Assembly: GCA_002495225.1 (NCBI GenBank)
Contig: DAEF01000151.1
Coordinates: 6,778-20,090 of the forward strand
Reading direction: 5' to 3'
DNA length: 13,313 nucleotides
Source: Methanoregulaceae archaeon UBA288
GTDB taxonomy: Archaea; Halobacteriota; Methanomicrobia; Methanomicrobiales; Methanospirillaceae
Both the position numbers and the translations under genes were made by a program. A model generated the notes under the pieces. The model was given only the letters and a program-made list of their open reading frames with translations, was not told the DNA's origin and made no database searches. Positions 1 through 7,426 of this stretch are shown one piece after another (position 1 is the first letter of the stretch; each line of letters starts with the position of its first letter).

Positions 1-191
1 CCGAAGAGGGCGGCGCCCCCGAGGGCGAGAGAGAGGCCGAGCCGGCGGTCGCGGTACGCGCCGACCAACGCAGGCGCGATCGCCAGGACGGTTGCGACGG
101 CTGGGAGAGGTGCAGCGAGGGCGGCCGCGGCGGTCCAGCAGGCGGCGGCGACCAGGGCGAGGAGGGGCAGTCCGAAGTCGGTCCGCGGCAT
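1..191 (-). CDS. Membrane protein, N-terminal part only (runs off the window)
   Basis: On the minus strand an ATG at 191 opens a frame that continues without a stop to the window edge (63 codons visible). It begins MPRTDFGLPLLALVAAACW. Two hydrophobic stretches, about residues 7-26 and 29-44, are separated by a short proline-containing turn. A basic stretch (YRDRR) follows, then a third apolar segment begins. This looks like the start of a small polytopic membrane protein. No family can be named from so little sequence. It is transcribed divergently from the DUF3467-aroD pair, with an 85-base gap between the starts. The frame is open and hydrophobic throughout with sensible composition, but the start codon is a guess. 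Confidence 0.5.
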   Translation of the reverse strand, partial: MPRTDFGLPLLALVAAACWTAAAALAAPLPAVATVLAIAPALVGAYRDRRLGLSLALGGAALF

Positions 192-208
192 TGTACAGAG
201 GCGTGGCG

Positions 209-241
209 TTCGGCGGCGCATCAACCTGCCTGTCCGCCGAA
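209..241. repeat. 8-bp perfect inverted repeat in divergent intergenic region
   Basis: TTCGGCGG at 209-216 is matched by CCGCCGAA at 234-241, with a 17-base spacer. It lies between the divergent membrane-protein and DUF3467 starts, just upstream of the putative TATA element of the DUF3467 gene. It could be an operator or just a GC-rich coincidence. Confidence 0.35.
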
Positions 242-245
242 GAAG

Positions 246-253
246 AGATATGC
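246..253 (+). promoter_or_regulatory. Possible TATA-like element for DUF3467-aroD
   Basis: GATATGC in a purine-rich context (AAGAAGAGATATGCG) is centred about 27 bases before the ATG at 277. That is where an archaeal TATA box would sit if the transcript were leaderless. No clear Shine-Dalgarno lies in the expected place, although GAGGGGTGGGG is further upstream. The match to a TATA consensus is weak. Confidence 0.3.
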
Positions 254-276
254 GAGGGGTGGGGTACCCTATCCTC

Positions 277-573
277 ATGTCAAACCAGGAGATCCAGGTC
301 CAGATGCCACCCGATCTTGACCCGGTCTACTCCAACATGATCCAGATCGCCTTCAAGGACGACGAGTTCACCTTCCTCTTCCTCCACCAGATCCCCGGCA
401 CCAACCAGGCCCGGGCCAAGGCGATCGTCTCCATCTCCCCGCGCCACGCGAAGTCCCTCCTCGCCGTGCTCGGCCGCTCGGTCGAGGAGTTCGAGGAGAA
501 GTTCGGGACACTCGAGCCCCCGGGCGAGCGCAAGGCCGAGAGTGTCACGACGACCCTCTCGGGCTACTCGTGA
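277..573 (+). CDS. DUF3467 family protein
   Basis: This 98-residue protein fits the small DUF3467 family, which has no established function in bacteria and archaea. The family core is visible: a VYSNMIQI segment near residues 17-24, an acidic strand (KDDEFTFLF, 27-35), a short PG turn, and the family hallmark SPRHAKSLLAVLGRSVEEFEEKFG at about 54-77. The ATG at 277 (MSNQEIQ) was chosen because family similarity begins there. An in-frame ATG at 250 would add nine unrelated residues. The tail after residue 80 is polar and probably disordered. aroD starts one base after the stop, so the two are almost certainly co-transcribed. That link to aromatic synthesis is genomic context only. Confidence 0.82.
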   Translation: MSNQEIQVQMPPDLDPVYSNMIQIAFKDDEFTFLFLHQIPGTNQARAKAIVSISPRHAKSLLAVLGRSVEEFEEKFGTLEPPGERKAESVTTTLSGYS

Positions 574-574
574 G

Positions 575-1216
575 ATGGACCTCGTCGCCCCGGTGACCGG
601 GCTCGACGAGCTCGACGCCGTGCTCGCGGCCGAACCGGACCTGGTCGAACTCCGGCTCGACCTCGTCGACCGCGGCGACCACCCGGTCCTCGCGGCCCGG
701 TGCAGCGATCTCCCGGTCCCCCTGATCGTGACCGTCCGCTCGATCGACGAGGGCGGGGCGTTCGCCGGCGACGAGGACGACTGCACCCGGCTCCTCGCCC
801 CCTTCCTGCCCCTGGCGCGGTACGTCGACCTCGAGCAGCGGTTCCGCGCCCTCGCCCCGGCCTGCCGCGAGGCCGGGTGCGACGTCATCGCCTCGGCCCA
901 CCTCGCGACCATGCTGCCGCTCCCCGAGCTCTTCGGGCTCGAGCGCGAGCTCCGGTCGTACGGCGACCTGCCCAAGCTCGTGCTCGCCCCGTCCTCGGAC
1001 GACGACCTGCTCGACCTCCTCGCCTTCACCCACGCGGCGGCAAAGCCGGTCTGCACCTCGATCACGGGGACCGCGTACCGCCACGGCCGGGCCCTGCTCC
1101 CCCTCTTCGGCTCGGCCCTGGCCTACTGCGCCGTGGGCCGGCCGTCCTCGCCCGGGCAGTACACCCTTGGCGAGATGCGGGAGCTGATGCGCCTGCTCGG
1201 TCCGCCCGCAGACTGA
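575..1216 (+). CDS. aroD: 3-dehydroquinate dehydratase, type I
   Basis: Converts 3-dehydroquinate to 3-dehydroshikimate through a Schiff base, step three of the shikimate pathway, in the cytosol. The protein has 213 residues, close to the usual archaeal type I length. The TIM-barrel active-site residues are all visible: ELRLD with Glu25 and Arg27, the TVR strand with Arg55, His109 in DVIASAHLAT, the Schiff-base Lys134 in LPKLVLAP, and Arg189 with RPSSPGQ (Gln195) near the end. The ATG at 575 was chosen over an in-frame ATG at 542 because the latter lies inside the DUF3467 gene and adds a non-homologous arginine-rich stretch. It is the only shikimate gene here on the plus strand. Its stop (1214-1216) directly abuts the stop of the convergent aroC. 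Confidence 0.93.
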   Translation: MDLVAPVTGLDELDAVLAAEPDLVELRLDLVDRGDHPVLAARCSDLPVPLIVTVRSIDEGGAFAGDEDDCTRLLAPFLPLARYVDLEQRFRALAPACREAGCDVIASAHLATMLPLPELFGLERELRSYGDLPKLVLAPSSDDDLLDLLAFTHAAAKPVCTSITGTAYRHGRALLPLFGSALAYCAVGRPSSPGQYTLGEMRELMRLLGPPAD

Positions 1217-2206
1217 TCACCGCCCGTACGCCTCCTGCACGAGCAGGGCGTCCGCGAGCACGAGCCCGAGCATGGCCTCGGCCACCGGAGCGAGCCGGAA
1301 CGCGATGCAGGGGTCGTGCCGGCCCCCCACCCGGACCTCGACCGGCCGGCCGGCCGTGTCCACGGTCTGCTGCGGCAGCGGGATCGACGGCGTCGGCTTG
1401 ACCGCGCACCGGGCCACGACCGGGGCGCCGGTCGAGATGCCGCCGAGGATGCCGCCCGCGTGGTTCGAGCCGAACCCGCCGGGCAGGATCGAATCGTTGT
1501 TCTCCGAGCCGAAGCGGGCCGCGGCGTCGAAGCCGGCCCCGATCTCGACCCCCTTCACGGCCCCGATCCCCATCAGGGCCCCGGCGATCGCGGCGTCGAG
1601 CTTGCCGAAGACCGGGTCGCCGAGGCCTGCCGGGACCCCCGTCGCGACCACCTCGACGATCCCCCCGACCGAGTCGCCGCGGGCGGCCGCCGCCCGGATC
1701 TCGGCCGCCATCGCGTCGTCGCCCTCGACGCCGTGGACCGAGAGCACCCGCGCCGCGACGGCGACGCTCCGGAGCGAGAGAAGTTTGAGCGCGACCGCGC
1801 CGGCCGCGACCCGGCCGATCGTCTCGCGCCCCGAGGAGCGGCCGCCTCCGCGGTGATCGCGGACCCCGTACTTCGCGGCGTGCGTGACGTCCGCATGCCC
1901 GGGCCGGTAGACCTCGCGGAGGGCGTCGTAGTCGGCGGACCGCGCCTGCTCGTTCTCGACCACGAGCGCGATCGGGGCCCCGGTGGTGACCCCCTCGAAG
2001 ACTCCCGAGAGGATCGTCACCCGGTCCGCCTCGGGCCGCGGCGAGACGAGCGCGCCCGTGCCGGGCCGGCGCCGATCGAGCAGGGGCTGGATGTCCGATT
2101 CGGAGAGCGAGATGCGCGCCGGGCAGCCGTCGACGATTGCCCCGAGGGCCGGGCCGTGGCTCTCGCCGAAGGTCGTGACCCTGAAGAGCCGGCCAAAGGT
2201 GTTCAC
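1217..2206 (-). CDS. aroC: Chorismate synthase
   Basis: Converts 5-enolpyruvylshikimate-3-phosphate to chorismate using reduced FMN, the last step of the shared pathway. The protein has 329 residues, somewhat shorter than the E. coli enzyme of about 360, with the core complete. Signatures run in order: TTFGESHG at 11-18 with catalytic His17, YRPGHAD at 100-106 with His104, RGGGRSSGRET at 119-129, GDSVGG, GAVKGVEIGAGF, NHAGGILGGIS, KPTPSI, and GRHDPCIAFR near the C terminus. The start is a GTG at 2206 within GTGA, overlapping the aroE stop by four bases. A GGAGG lies upstream inside the aroKE coding end. It is the last gene of the minus-strand aromatic operon. Confidence 0.95.
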   Translation of the reverse strand: MNTFGRLFRVTTFGESHGPALGAIVDGCPARISLSESDIQPLLDRRRPGTGALVSPRPEADRVTILSGVFEGVTTGAPIALVVENEQARSADYDALREVYRPGHADVTHAAKYGVRDHRGGGRSSGRETIGRVAAGAVALKLLSLRSVAVAARVLSVHGVEGDDAMAAEIRAAAARGDSVGGIVEVVATGVPAGLGDPVFGKLDAAIAGALMGIGAVKGVEIGAGFDAAARFGSENNDSILPGGFGSNHAGGILGGISTGAPVVARCAVKPTPSIPLPQQTVDTAGRPVEVRVGGRHDPCIAFRLAPVAEAMLGLVLADALLVQEAYGR

Positions 2207-3564
2207 GCGAGCGCCTCCTCCACGACAGAGATCGGGACGCGGATGCCGAAGAAGGCTTCGAACTGCGCCGCGGCCTGGTGGGCGAAGAGCGCGGTCCCCG
2301 AAATAGCCGTCGCCCCGGCCCGGCGGGCGGCCGAGAGGAGCGGGGTCAGGGCCGGCGTGTACACGAGGTCGAAGACGGTCATCCCGGGGCGGAGCTGCGA
2401 CTCGTCGAGGAGCGCGCCCGTGTCCGGCGCCATCCCGACCGGGGTCGCGTGGACCACGACGTCCGTCGCCGCCGGGTCGAACGCGGCGAGCGGTCCCGAG
2501 GCCGCGCCGAACCGGGCCGCGAGGGCTCCGGCCCTCTCCGGGTCGCGCGCGAGCACGGTCACGTCCATGCCGAGGGAGCCGAGTGCGTACACGGCGCCGG
2601 CGGCCGCGCCGCCCGCGCCCAGGACCACGGCCCGGCACCCGCGGCCCGCCAGGTGGGCGAGCGGCGCCCGGACGCCGAGCCAGTCCGTGTTGCTGCCGTG
2701 GACCCGGCCCCCGCACCGCACGACCGTGTTCACGGCCCCGATCGCGGCCGCGTCGGGCGAGAGGGTGTCGCAGTGCGGGACCATCGCCTCCTTGAGCGGG
2801 AGCGTGACCGAGAGGCCGCGCAGCTCGAGCCGGGCCGCGAGCCCGAGGACGGCGGCGGGGTCGGTCGCGTCGATCCGCGTGTACGCGTACGGGAGATCGT
2901 AACGGGCGCAGAGCCGGGCGAAGAGCGCGGGGGAGCGGCTGTGGCCGATGGGATGACCGGCCACGGCGCAGAGGAGGGCGCCGCCGGCGAGCGCCTCGTC
3001 GACGGCCGCCGCCTCGCCGGAGAACGGGTTCAGGGCCGCGAGCTCGGCGCGGAGCACGGCCGGCGGCCGGGCCCCGAGCGCGGCGACGACCAGGCCCGCG
3101 ACCTCGTCCGGCGACCGGCAGCCGGTCCAGACGCAGTGGTCGGCCGCGGCCCGGTACGCGTCCTGCCGCGCCGCGAGCACGGCCCGGACCTCGTCGAGGG
3201 GCGGGAGGGGGGTCAGGGCCGGACGGTCGCCGCGGGCGCAGCGGGAGGCGAGCACCTCGGGCGGCCCCTCCAGGAGGACGACCCGCGCCCCGCGCCGGAG
3301 GGCCTCGACGTTCGCGGGGTCGAGTACGGCCCCGCCGCCGGTCGCGATCACCCCCCAGGCGTCGGCGAGCCCGGCGCAGACCTCCCGCTCCAGGGCCCGG
3401 AAGCCCGCCTCGCCTTCGGCCGCGAAGATCGCCGGGATTGGCCGGTCGGCCCGGGCTTCGACCAGCGCGTCCGTGTCGTGGAACGGCAGGTCGAGCCGGT
3501 CGGCCAGCAGCCTCCCGACCGTGGTCTTGCCCGTGCCGCGGTACCCGGCGAGGACGACCTTCAC
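2203..3564 (-). CDS. aroKE: Bifunctional shikimate kinase - shikimate dehydrogenase (AroK-AroE fusion)
   Basis: A single 453-residue frame joins two enzymes. Residues 1-165 are a P-loop shikimate kinase of the bacterial AroK type: Walker A GYRGTGKT at 7-14, the shikimate-binding DTD at 30-32, Arg56, GGG at 76-78, and the lid RPAL at 114-117. Residues 195-453 are shikimate dehydrogenase: GHPIGHSRSP at 203-212, catalytic Lys258 in LPLKEA, VNT at 278-280, catalytic Asp294 in SNTDWLG, the NADP loop GAGGAA at 316-321, and Gln430 and Gln434 in the last helices. A linker of about 30 residues lies between them. It would reduce 3-dehydroshikimate and then phosphorylate shikimate. Most archaea use an unrelated GHMP-type shikimate kinase. 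The GTG at 3564 overlaps the aroA stop (GTGA). An ATG 16 codons upstream lies inside aroA and does not fit the kinase N terminus. Confidence 0.92.
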   Translation of the reverse strand: MKVVLAGYRGTGKTTVGRLLADRLDLPFHDTDALVEARADRPIPAIFAAEGEAGFRALEREVCAGLADAWGVIATGGGAVLDPANVEALRRGARVVLLEGPPEVLASRCARGDRPALTPLPPLDEVRAVLAARQDAYRAAADHCVWTGCRSPDEVAGLVVAALGARPPAVLRAELAALNPFSGEAAAVDEALAGGALLCAVAGHPIGHSRSPALFARLCARYDLPYAYTRIDATDPAAVLGLAARLELRGLSVTLPLKEAMVPHCDTLSPDAAAIGAVNTVVRCGGRVHGSNTDWLGVRAPLAHLAGRGCRAVVLGAGGAAAGAVYALGSLGMDVTVLARDPERAGALAARFGAASGPLAAFDPAATDVVVHATPVGMAPDTGALLDESQLRPGMTVFDLVYTPALTPLLSAARRAGATAISGTALFAHQAAAQFEAFFGIRVPISVVEEALA

Positions 3565-4829
3565 AGCAGCCCCGCCCCCCGGAGCGCCGACCAGAAACCG
3601 GGCCATGACTTCGCGACGCAGCCCGGATCCTCGATCGCGACGTCGCCGACGGCGAGCCCGAGCACGGCGAACGCCATGGCGGTCCGGTGGTCGCCGGCCG
3701 GGTCGATGCAGCCGCCGTGGAGCGGGCCCGGGACGACCGTGAGCGCGCCCTCCTCGACCGTCGCGCCGGCCCCGAGGGCTCGCAGGCGGTCCGCGGTCAC
3801 GGCGAGCCGGTCGGACTCCTTGTGCCGGAGGTGGCCGACCCCGGTGATCCGGGTCGGCCCCTCGGCAAGCGCGGCGACCGCGGCCAGGGTCTGGACCGTG
3901 TCGGGCGCGGACGACATCTCGCAGTCGATCCCGCGGAGCGGGCCGGCCCGATCGACAGTGACCCCGTCGGGTCCGGACGAGACGGTGCAGCCCATCGCGG
4001 CGAGCGCGGCGACGAACCGCCGGTCGCCCTGGGCCGAGGCCGGGTCGAGGTTCTTCACCGTGACCTTCCCGCCGAGCGCGGCCGCGAGCGCGAAGAGGTA
4101 CGAGGCCGAGGACCAGTCCCCCTCGACCGCGTACGCCGTGCCCGCGTACCCGCCGCGAGCGACCGCGAACCGCTCGTATCCCTGCCTCTCGACGGTCGTG
4201 CCGAACGCGGCTATCACGCCGACGGTCAGGTCGAGGTACGACCGCGAGACCGGGGGCGAGGCGAGCCTCAGGACGAGCCCCCCGGGCATCAGGGGGGCCG
4301 CGAGCAGGAGCGAGGACGCGAACTGGCTCGAGACGGCGCCGTCGATTGCGACCTCGCCGCCGCGGAGCGGGCCCGCGACCTCGATCGGGGGAAGGCCGTC
4401 GGCGGCAGGGTACCTGACGGACGCGCCGAGCGCCTCGAGGGCCGTGCCGAGCGGCCCCACGGGCCGCTCGCGCATCCGGGCCGAGCCGGTCAGGGTGGCC
4501 CTGGCGTCCGCGAGGGCCGCGACCGATGCAAGCAGGCGGAGGGTCGTGCCCGAGTTGCCGCAGTCGAGCACGGCCCCGTCGCCGGCTCCGAGCGGGCCGC
4601 CGGCGCCCTCGATGCCGACCACGCGGTCGCCGACCTCGATCGTCGCACCGAGCCGCCGGAGCCCCTCGATCGTGAGGCGGGTGTCGTCGGCGAGGAGGGG
4701 GTCGTAGAGGACGGACGAACCGTCCGCGAGCGCGGCCGCGACCAGGGCGCGGTGGGTGAGCGACTTGCTCGGCGGGGCGCTGAGCGCGAGGTCGACGGGC
4801 CCGGCCCGGCCGAGGACGAGCGCGGTCAC
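3561..4829 (-). CDS. aroA: 3-phosphoshikimate 1-carboxyvinyltransferase (EPSP synthase)
   Basis: Transfers enolpyruvate from PEP to shikimate 3-phosphate. At 422 residues it is a normal length for the two-domain inside-out barrel. Visible motifs are PPSKSLTHRAL at 19-29 with Lys22 and Arg27, GNSGTTLR at 91-98, RERP at 120-123, SSQFASS at 167-173, DWSSASY at 238-244, the catalytic Asp310 in SSAPDTVQTLA, and HKESDRLA at 336-343. The start is a GTG at 4829 in a GTGA overlap with the pheA stop. Longer in-frame starts upstream read antisense or out-of-frame arginine-rich sequence and were discarded. It sits between pheA and aroKE in the operon. Confidence 0.95.
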   Translation of the reverse strand: MTALVLGRAGPVDLALSAPPSKSLTHRALVAAALADGSSVLYDPLLADDTRLTIEGLRRLGATIEVGDRVVGIEGAGGPLGAGDGAVLDCGNSGTTLRLLASVAALADARATLTGSARMRERPVGPLGTALEALGASVRYPAADGLPPIEVAGPLRGGEVAIDGAVSSQFASSLLLAAPLMPGGLVLRLASPPVSRSYLDLTVGVIAAFGTTVERQGYERFAVARGGYAGTAYAVEGDWSSASYLFALAAALGGKVTVKNLDPASAQGDRRFVAALAAMGCTVSSGPDGVTVDRAGPLRGIDCEMSSAPDTVQTLAAVAALAEGPTRITGVGHLRHKESDRLAVTADRLRALGAGATVEEGALTVVPGPLHGGCIDPAGDHRTAMAFAVLGLAVGDVAIEDPGCVAKSWPGFWSALRGAGLL

Positions 4830-5614
4830 GGCAGCTCGAGCCCCCCGTACCGCCCGAGGTCCTTGACCGTGCAGAGCCGGCCGAGCTCGGCGACCGCGTC
4901 GTCCCAGTCCGGGTTCCAGTCCCCGTCGATGTAGAAGACGTACCGGCCCAGCCCCCGCCGCGACGGGCGCGACTCGATCCGGGAGAGGTTGAGGCCGCGG
5001 GCCGCGAACGGTGCGAGCAGGGCGTGGAGGAGCCCGGCCCGGTCCTCGAGCGGGTCGAGGAGGAGGCTCGCCCGGCACGGGGCCGGTGGCGGCGGGGCCG
5101 GTGTGTGCGCGATCCGGACGAACCGGGTCTCGTTCGCGCCGCTGTTCTGGCAGTCGCGCTCGAGCACGGCGAGACCGTACCGGGCCGCGAGCCCCTCCGA
5201 GACCAGCGCGGCCCCTGCCGGGTCGTCCCGCGCCGCGATCGCCGAGGCGGCGTTCGAGGCGGTCGGGACCACGGGGAGATCGAGCGCCTCGATCCGGCGC
5301 GAGCACTGCTCGGCCGTCTGCGGGTGGGCGTAGACCCGTTCGGGGGGCCGGGACGGGTCCGCGGCGGCCAGGTGGTGGCGGACGGGGATCGTGCACTCGC
5401 CCGTGATCGTGACCGGGTGGTCCGCGAGCCCGACCAGGGTCGCGCCGACCGATCCGGCCTCGCTGTTCTCGAGCGGGACGAGCCCGTCTCCCTCGCCGGA
5501 GGCGACCGCGAGGAAGACCGCGGCGATCGACGGGCGGAGGCGGACATCGGAATCGAGCCGGGCCGCGAGCTCGTGCGAGAACGTCCCGGCCGGCCCGAGC
5601 GTGACGAGTGTCAT
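4826..5614 (-). CDS. pheA: Prephenate dehydratase with C-terminal ACT domain
   Basis: Converts prephenate to phenylpyruvate, the committed step to phenylalanine. The protein has 262 residues. Residues 1-175 are the catalytic domain: LGPAGTFSH at 6-14, VPLENSEAGSV at 46-56, and the NETRF motif at 161-165, whose Thr163-Arg164-Phe165 is needed for activity in the family. After a proline-rich hinge (PAPPPPAP), residues 181-260 form an ACT domain with EDRAGLLHALL at 190-200 and ESRP at 214-217, the residues that bind phenylalanine for feedback inhibition. No chorismate mutase domain is attached. The ATG at 5614 overlaps the tyrA stop by four bases (ATGA). Confidence 0.95.
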   Translation of the reverse strand: MTLVTLGPAGTFSHELAARLDSDVRLRPSIAAVFLAVASGEGDGLVPLENSEAGSVGATLVGLADHPVTITGECTIPVRHHLAAADPSRPPERVYAHPQTAEQCSRRIEALDLPVVPTASNAASAIAARDDPAGAALVSEGLAARYGLAVLERDCQNSGANETRFVRIAHTPAPPPPAPCRASLLLDPLEDRAGLLHALLAPFAARGLNLSRIESRPSRRGLGRYVFYIDGDWNPDWDDAVAELGRLCTVKDLGRYGGLELP

Positions 5615-6447
5615 CGCTCGGGCTCCGCGAGGCAGCGGATCAGGCGGTCGGTCTCGGACGTCGCTGCCGCAGCGTACGGCGCGAAGAGGGCCGCGTCCTC
5701 CTCGAAGAGGCGGACGAACGCGCCCGGGCCGGGGTCGGCGACCGCGTCCACGAGCTCCTCGAGGGCCGTGCGGGCGGCCTCCAAAACGGCCGGGGCGTGC
5801 GGGTTCCGGCGGAGGATCGGGCCGTAGAGGGCCGGGTCCTGCCCGAGGAGCCGGCCGACGAGCCCGAACTCGATCCGGTAGACCGGGGACGTGAACCCCA
5901 GGACCTCGTCGAGGTCGCAGCCGAGCTCGCGCATGGTCCCGGCCAGCACGAGCGAGAGGGCGTGGGCCAGGCCCTGGACCACGGCCATCAGCTCGTCGTG
6001 CCGCTCGGGGGTCGTGAAGGCCAGGCGGGCGCCGGCAGCCTCGAGGACCGCGAGCAGGGGGGCGTACTGTTCACGCGTGGCGGTCGCCGGCGTGACGGCG
6101 ACCGTCTGGCCGGCGAGGGTGCCGACTCCCGGGCCGAAGATCGGGTGGAGCCCGACGGCCGGCGCGGCCGACCGGCGCATCTCCTCGACCGGCGCGGCTT
6201 TGAGCGAGGTCAGGTCGCAGAGGAGCTGGTCCGGCCGGAGGTGGGGCGCGACCGCGGCGATCACGCCGAGGGTCGCGTCGATCGGGACCGAGACCATCAC
6301 CACGTCCTGGCGCGCCAGGAAGGCCGGCATGGGCTCGTGCCCGGTCCGGCCGCGGACCGAGACCTCCCAGCCGCCCTCCTCGTAGACCCTGGCGAAGAGG
6401 GAGCCCATGCCCCCGGTGCCGCCGAGGATGCCGAGCCTAGTGCTCAC
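5611..6447 (-). CDS. tyrA: Prephenate dehydrogenase
   Basis: Oxidatively decarboxylates prephenate to 4-hydroxyphenylpyruvate for tyrosine. The protein has 278 residues: an N-terminal Rossmann domain with the dinucleotide loop GGTGGMG at 9-15, and a helical C-terminal dimer domain. Catalytic-type residues are His101 in GLHPIFGP, His150 in PERHDELMAVVQGL, and Arg191 in SPVYR. The end of the second strand reads SVRGR (30-34), basic rather than acidic, which would fit NADP better than NAD; this is inference. There is no fused chorismate mutase and no ACT domain. The GTG at 6447 follows GAGGAG at a good distance and lies inside the last codons of the upstream gene (11-base overlap), the only junction in the operon that is not a 4-base overlap. 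Confidence 0.9.
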   Translation of the reverse strand: MSTRLGILGGTGGMGSLFARVYEEGGWEVSVRGRTGHEPMPAFLARQDVVMVSVPIDATLGVIAAVAPHLRPDQLLCDLTSLKAAPVEEMRRSAAPAVGLHPIFGPGVGTLAGQTVAVTPATATREQYAPLLAVLEAAGARLAFTTPERHDELMAVVQGLAHALSLVLAGTMRELGCDLDEVLGFTSPVYRIEFGLVGRLLGQDPALYGPILRRNPHAPAVLEAARTALEELVDAVADPGPGAFVRLFEEDAALFAPYAAAATSETDRLIRCLAEPER

Positions 6448-7426
6448 GGCACGTCTCCTCGATGGCGTGGCCGAAGTGCCGGCCCCCCTCGAGGAGGAGG
6501 CCGAGCACGCGGTCGCCGGGAGCGAGCGCCGCGACCGAAACCGCCCCCCCGCCCTCCCGCACGAGCCGGATCGTCTCGGCGTTCTGGAGCACGACCGAGG
6601 CCGGTCTCCCGTCGTCGGCGACCGCCTCGACCAGGAGGAGCGGGCGCCGCTCGACCTTGACCCGGCCGATAGCGGCCGTCTCGGTTTCGCCCCCGGCATC
6701 GACGCCGAGGACGGTCTCGCCGGCCCGGAGGTCCGCGAGGTACGCGGTCCGGCCGCCCGGGAGGAGGCAGTACGCGTGGACCGCGCCCGCATTCACGCGG
6801 AACGGCCTCGGGGCCACGTACGGGTTCTCGAGGGTCTCGGCGTGGACGAGCAGCATCGCCGACGAGGTGTTGCCGACCAGGAGGCCCTCGCCATCCTCGA
6901 AGAGGGTGCAGGTGTCGACGCAGACCCGGTCGCCCATGCCGAGCGGGCGGATCGCCGTGACCGTGAACGGAACGAGCGGGACGCGCTCGCCCCCGCCCTT
7001 CACGAGCGCCGCGATTCTCCGGACCGCGTCCGGGTCGTTCGTCTCCAAAACGACACCCGCCACGCCCCGTTCGAGCGCGCCGAGGGCGAGCCGGGCCTCC
7101 CCTTCGGACAGAACACGGGCGTAGACCCGGTCCGACCGGGCCACCAGGTTCTCGAGCGGGATCACGGTCCAGTCGGCGGTCTCGACCACGACCGGCCCCC
7201 GCCCGGCGAGCTCCACGGCCCGGTCCTCGTCGTCCGACGACGCGATGGTCACGCGGAAGGCGTCGCGGTCCCACTCGAGGTCGCCACCGGGGCCGACCGT
7301 CGCGATCCGGCCGAGGGCCCGGACGCGGTCCGGCTCGTCCGTGACGATGGCGTCCGCGCCGGCCTCGAGCGCGGCGGTCACGACCTCCGTCGCGAACGGG
7401 ACCGGCTCGACCCAGAGGACTTTCAT
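6437..7426 (-). CDS. aroB': 3-dehydroquinate synthase II (archaeal AroB')
   Basis: Archaeal enzyme (MJ1249 family) that oxidatively deaminates and cyclises 2-amino-3,7-dideoxy-D-threo-hept-6-ulosonate (ADH) to 3-dehydroquinate with NAD. It replaces DAHP-dependent AroB. The protein has 329 residues. Family motifs are TALEAGADAIV at 17-28, IPLEN at 89-93, GMGDRVCVDTC at 163-173, EGLLVGNTSS at 180-189, HAETLENPYVAPRPFRVNAG at 195-214, HAYCLLPGGRTAYL at 217-230, and the closing GGRHFGHAIE. The ATG at 7426 overlaps the preceding gene by ATGA. It lies directly after the two ADH synthase-like genes, which supply its substrate. Confidence 0.94.
   Translation of the reverse strand: MKVLWVEPVPFATEVVTAALEAGADAIVTDEPDRVRALGRIATVGPGGDLEWDRDAFRVTIASSDDEDRAVELAGRGPVVVETADWTVIPLENLVARSDRVYARVLSEGEARLALGALERGVAGVVLETNDPDAVRRIAALVKGGGERVPLVPFTVTAIRPLGMGDRVCVDTCTLFEDGEGLLVGNTSSAMLLVHAETLENPYVAPRPFRVNAGAVHAYCLLPGGRTAYLADLRAGETVLGVDAGGETETAAIGRVKVERRPLLLVEAVADDGRPASVVLQNAETIRLVREGGGAVSVAALAPGDRVLGLLLEGGRHFGHAIEETCREH

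Noticed and set aside
1316..2902. Plus-strand frame of over 500 codons opposite aroC
   Set aside because: Low-complexity Arg/Ala/Pro translation with no motif; antisense shadow.
2278..4707. Very long plus-strand open frame (over 800 codons) opposite aroKE and aroA
   Set aside because: Arginine-, glycine- and proline-rich composition with no recognisable domain; it is antisense to three well-supported genes. High GC keeps shadow frames open.
3565..5547. Upstream extension of the aroKE frame by about 660 codons
   Set aside because: The extension translates aroA and pheA out of frame into Arg/Ser-rich sequence. The kinase starts properly at the GTG at 3564.
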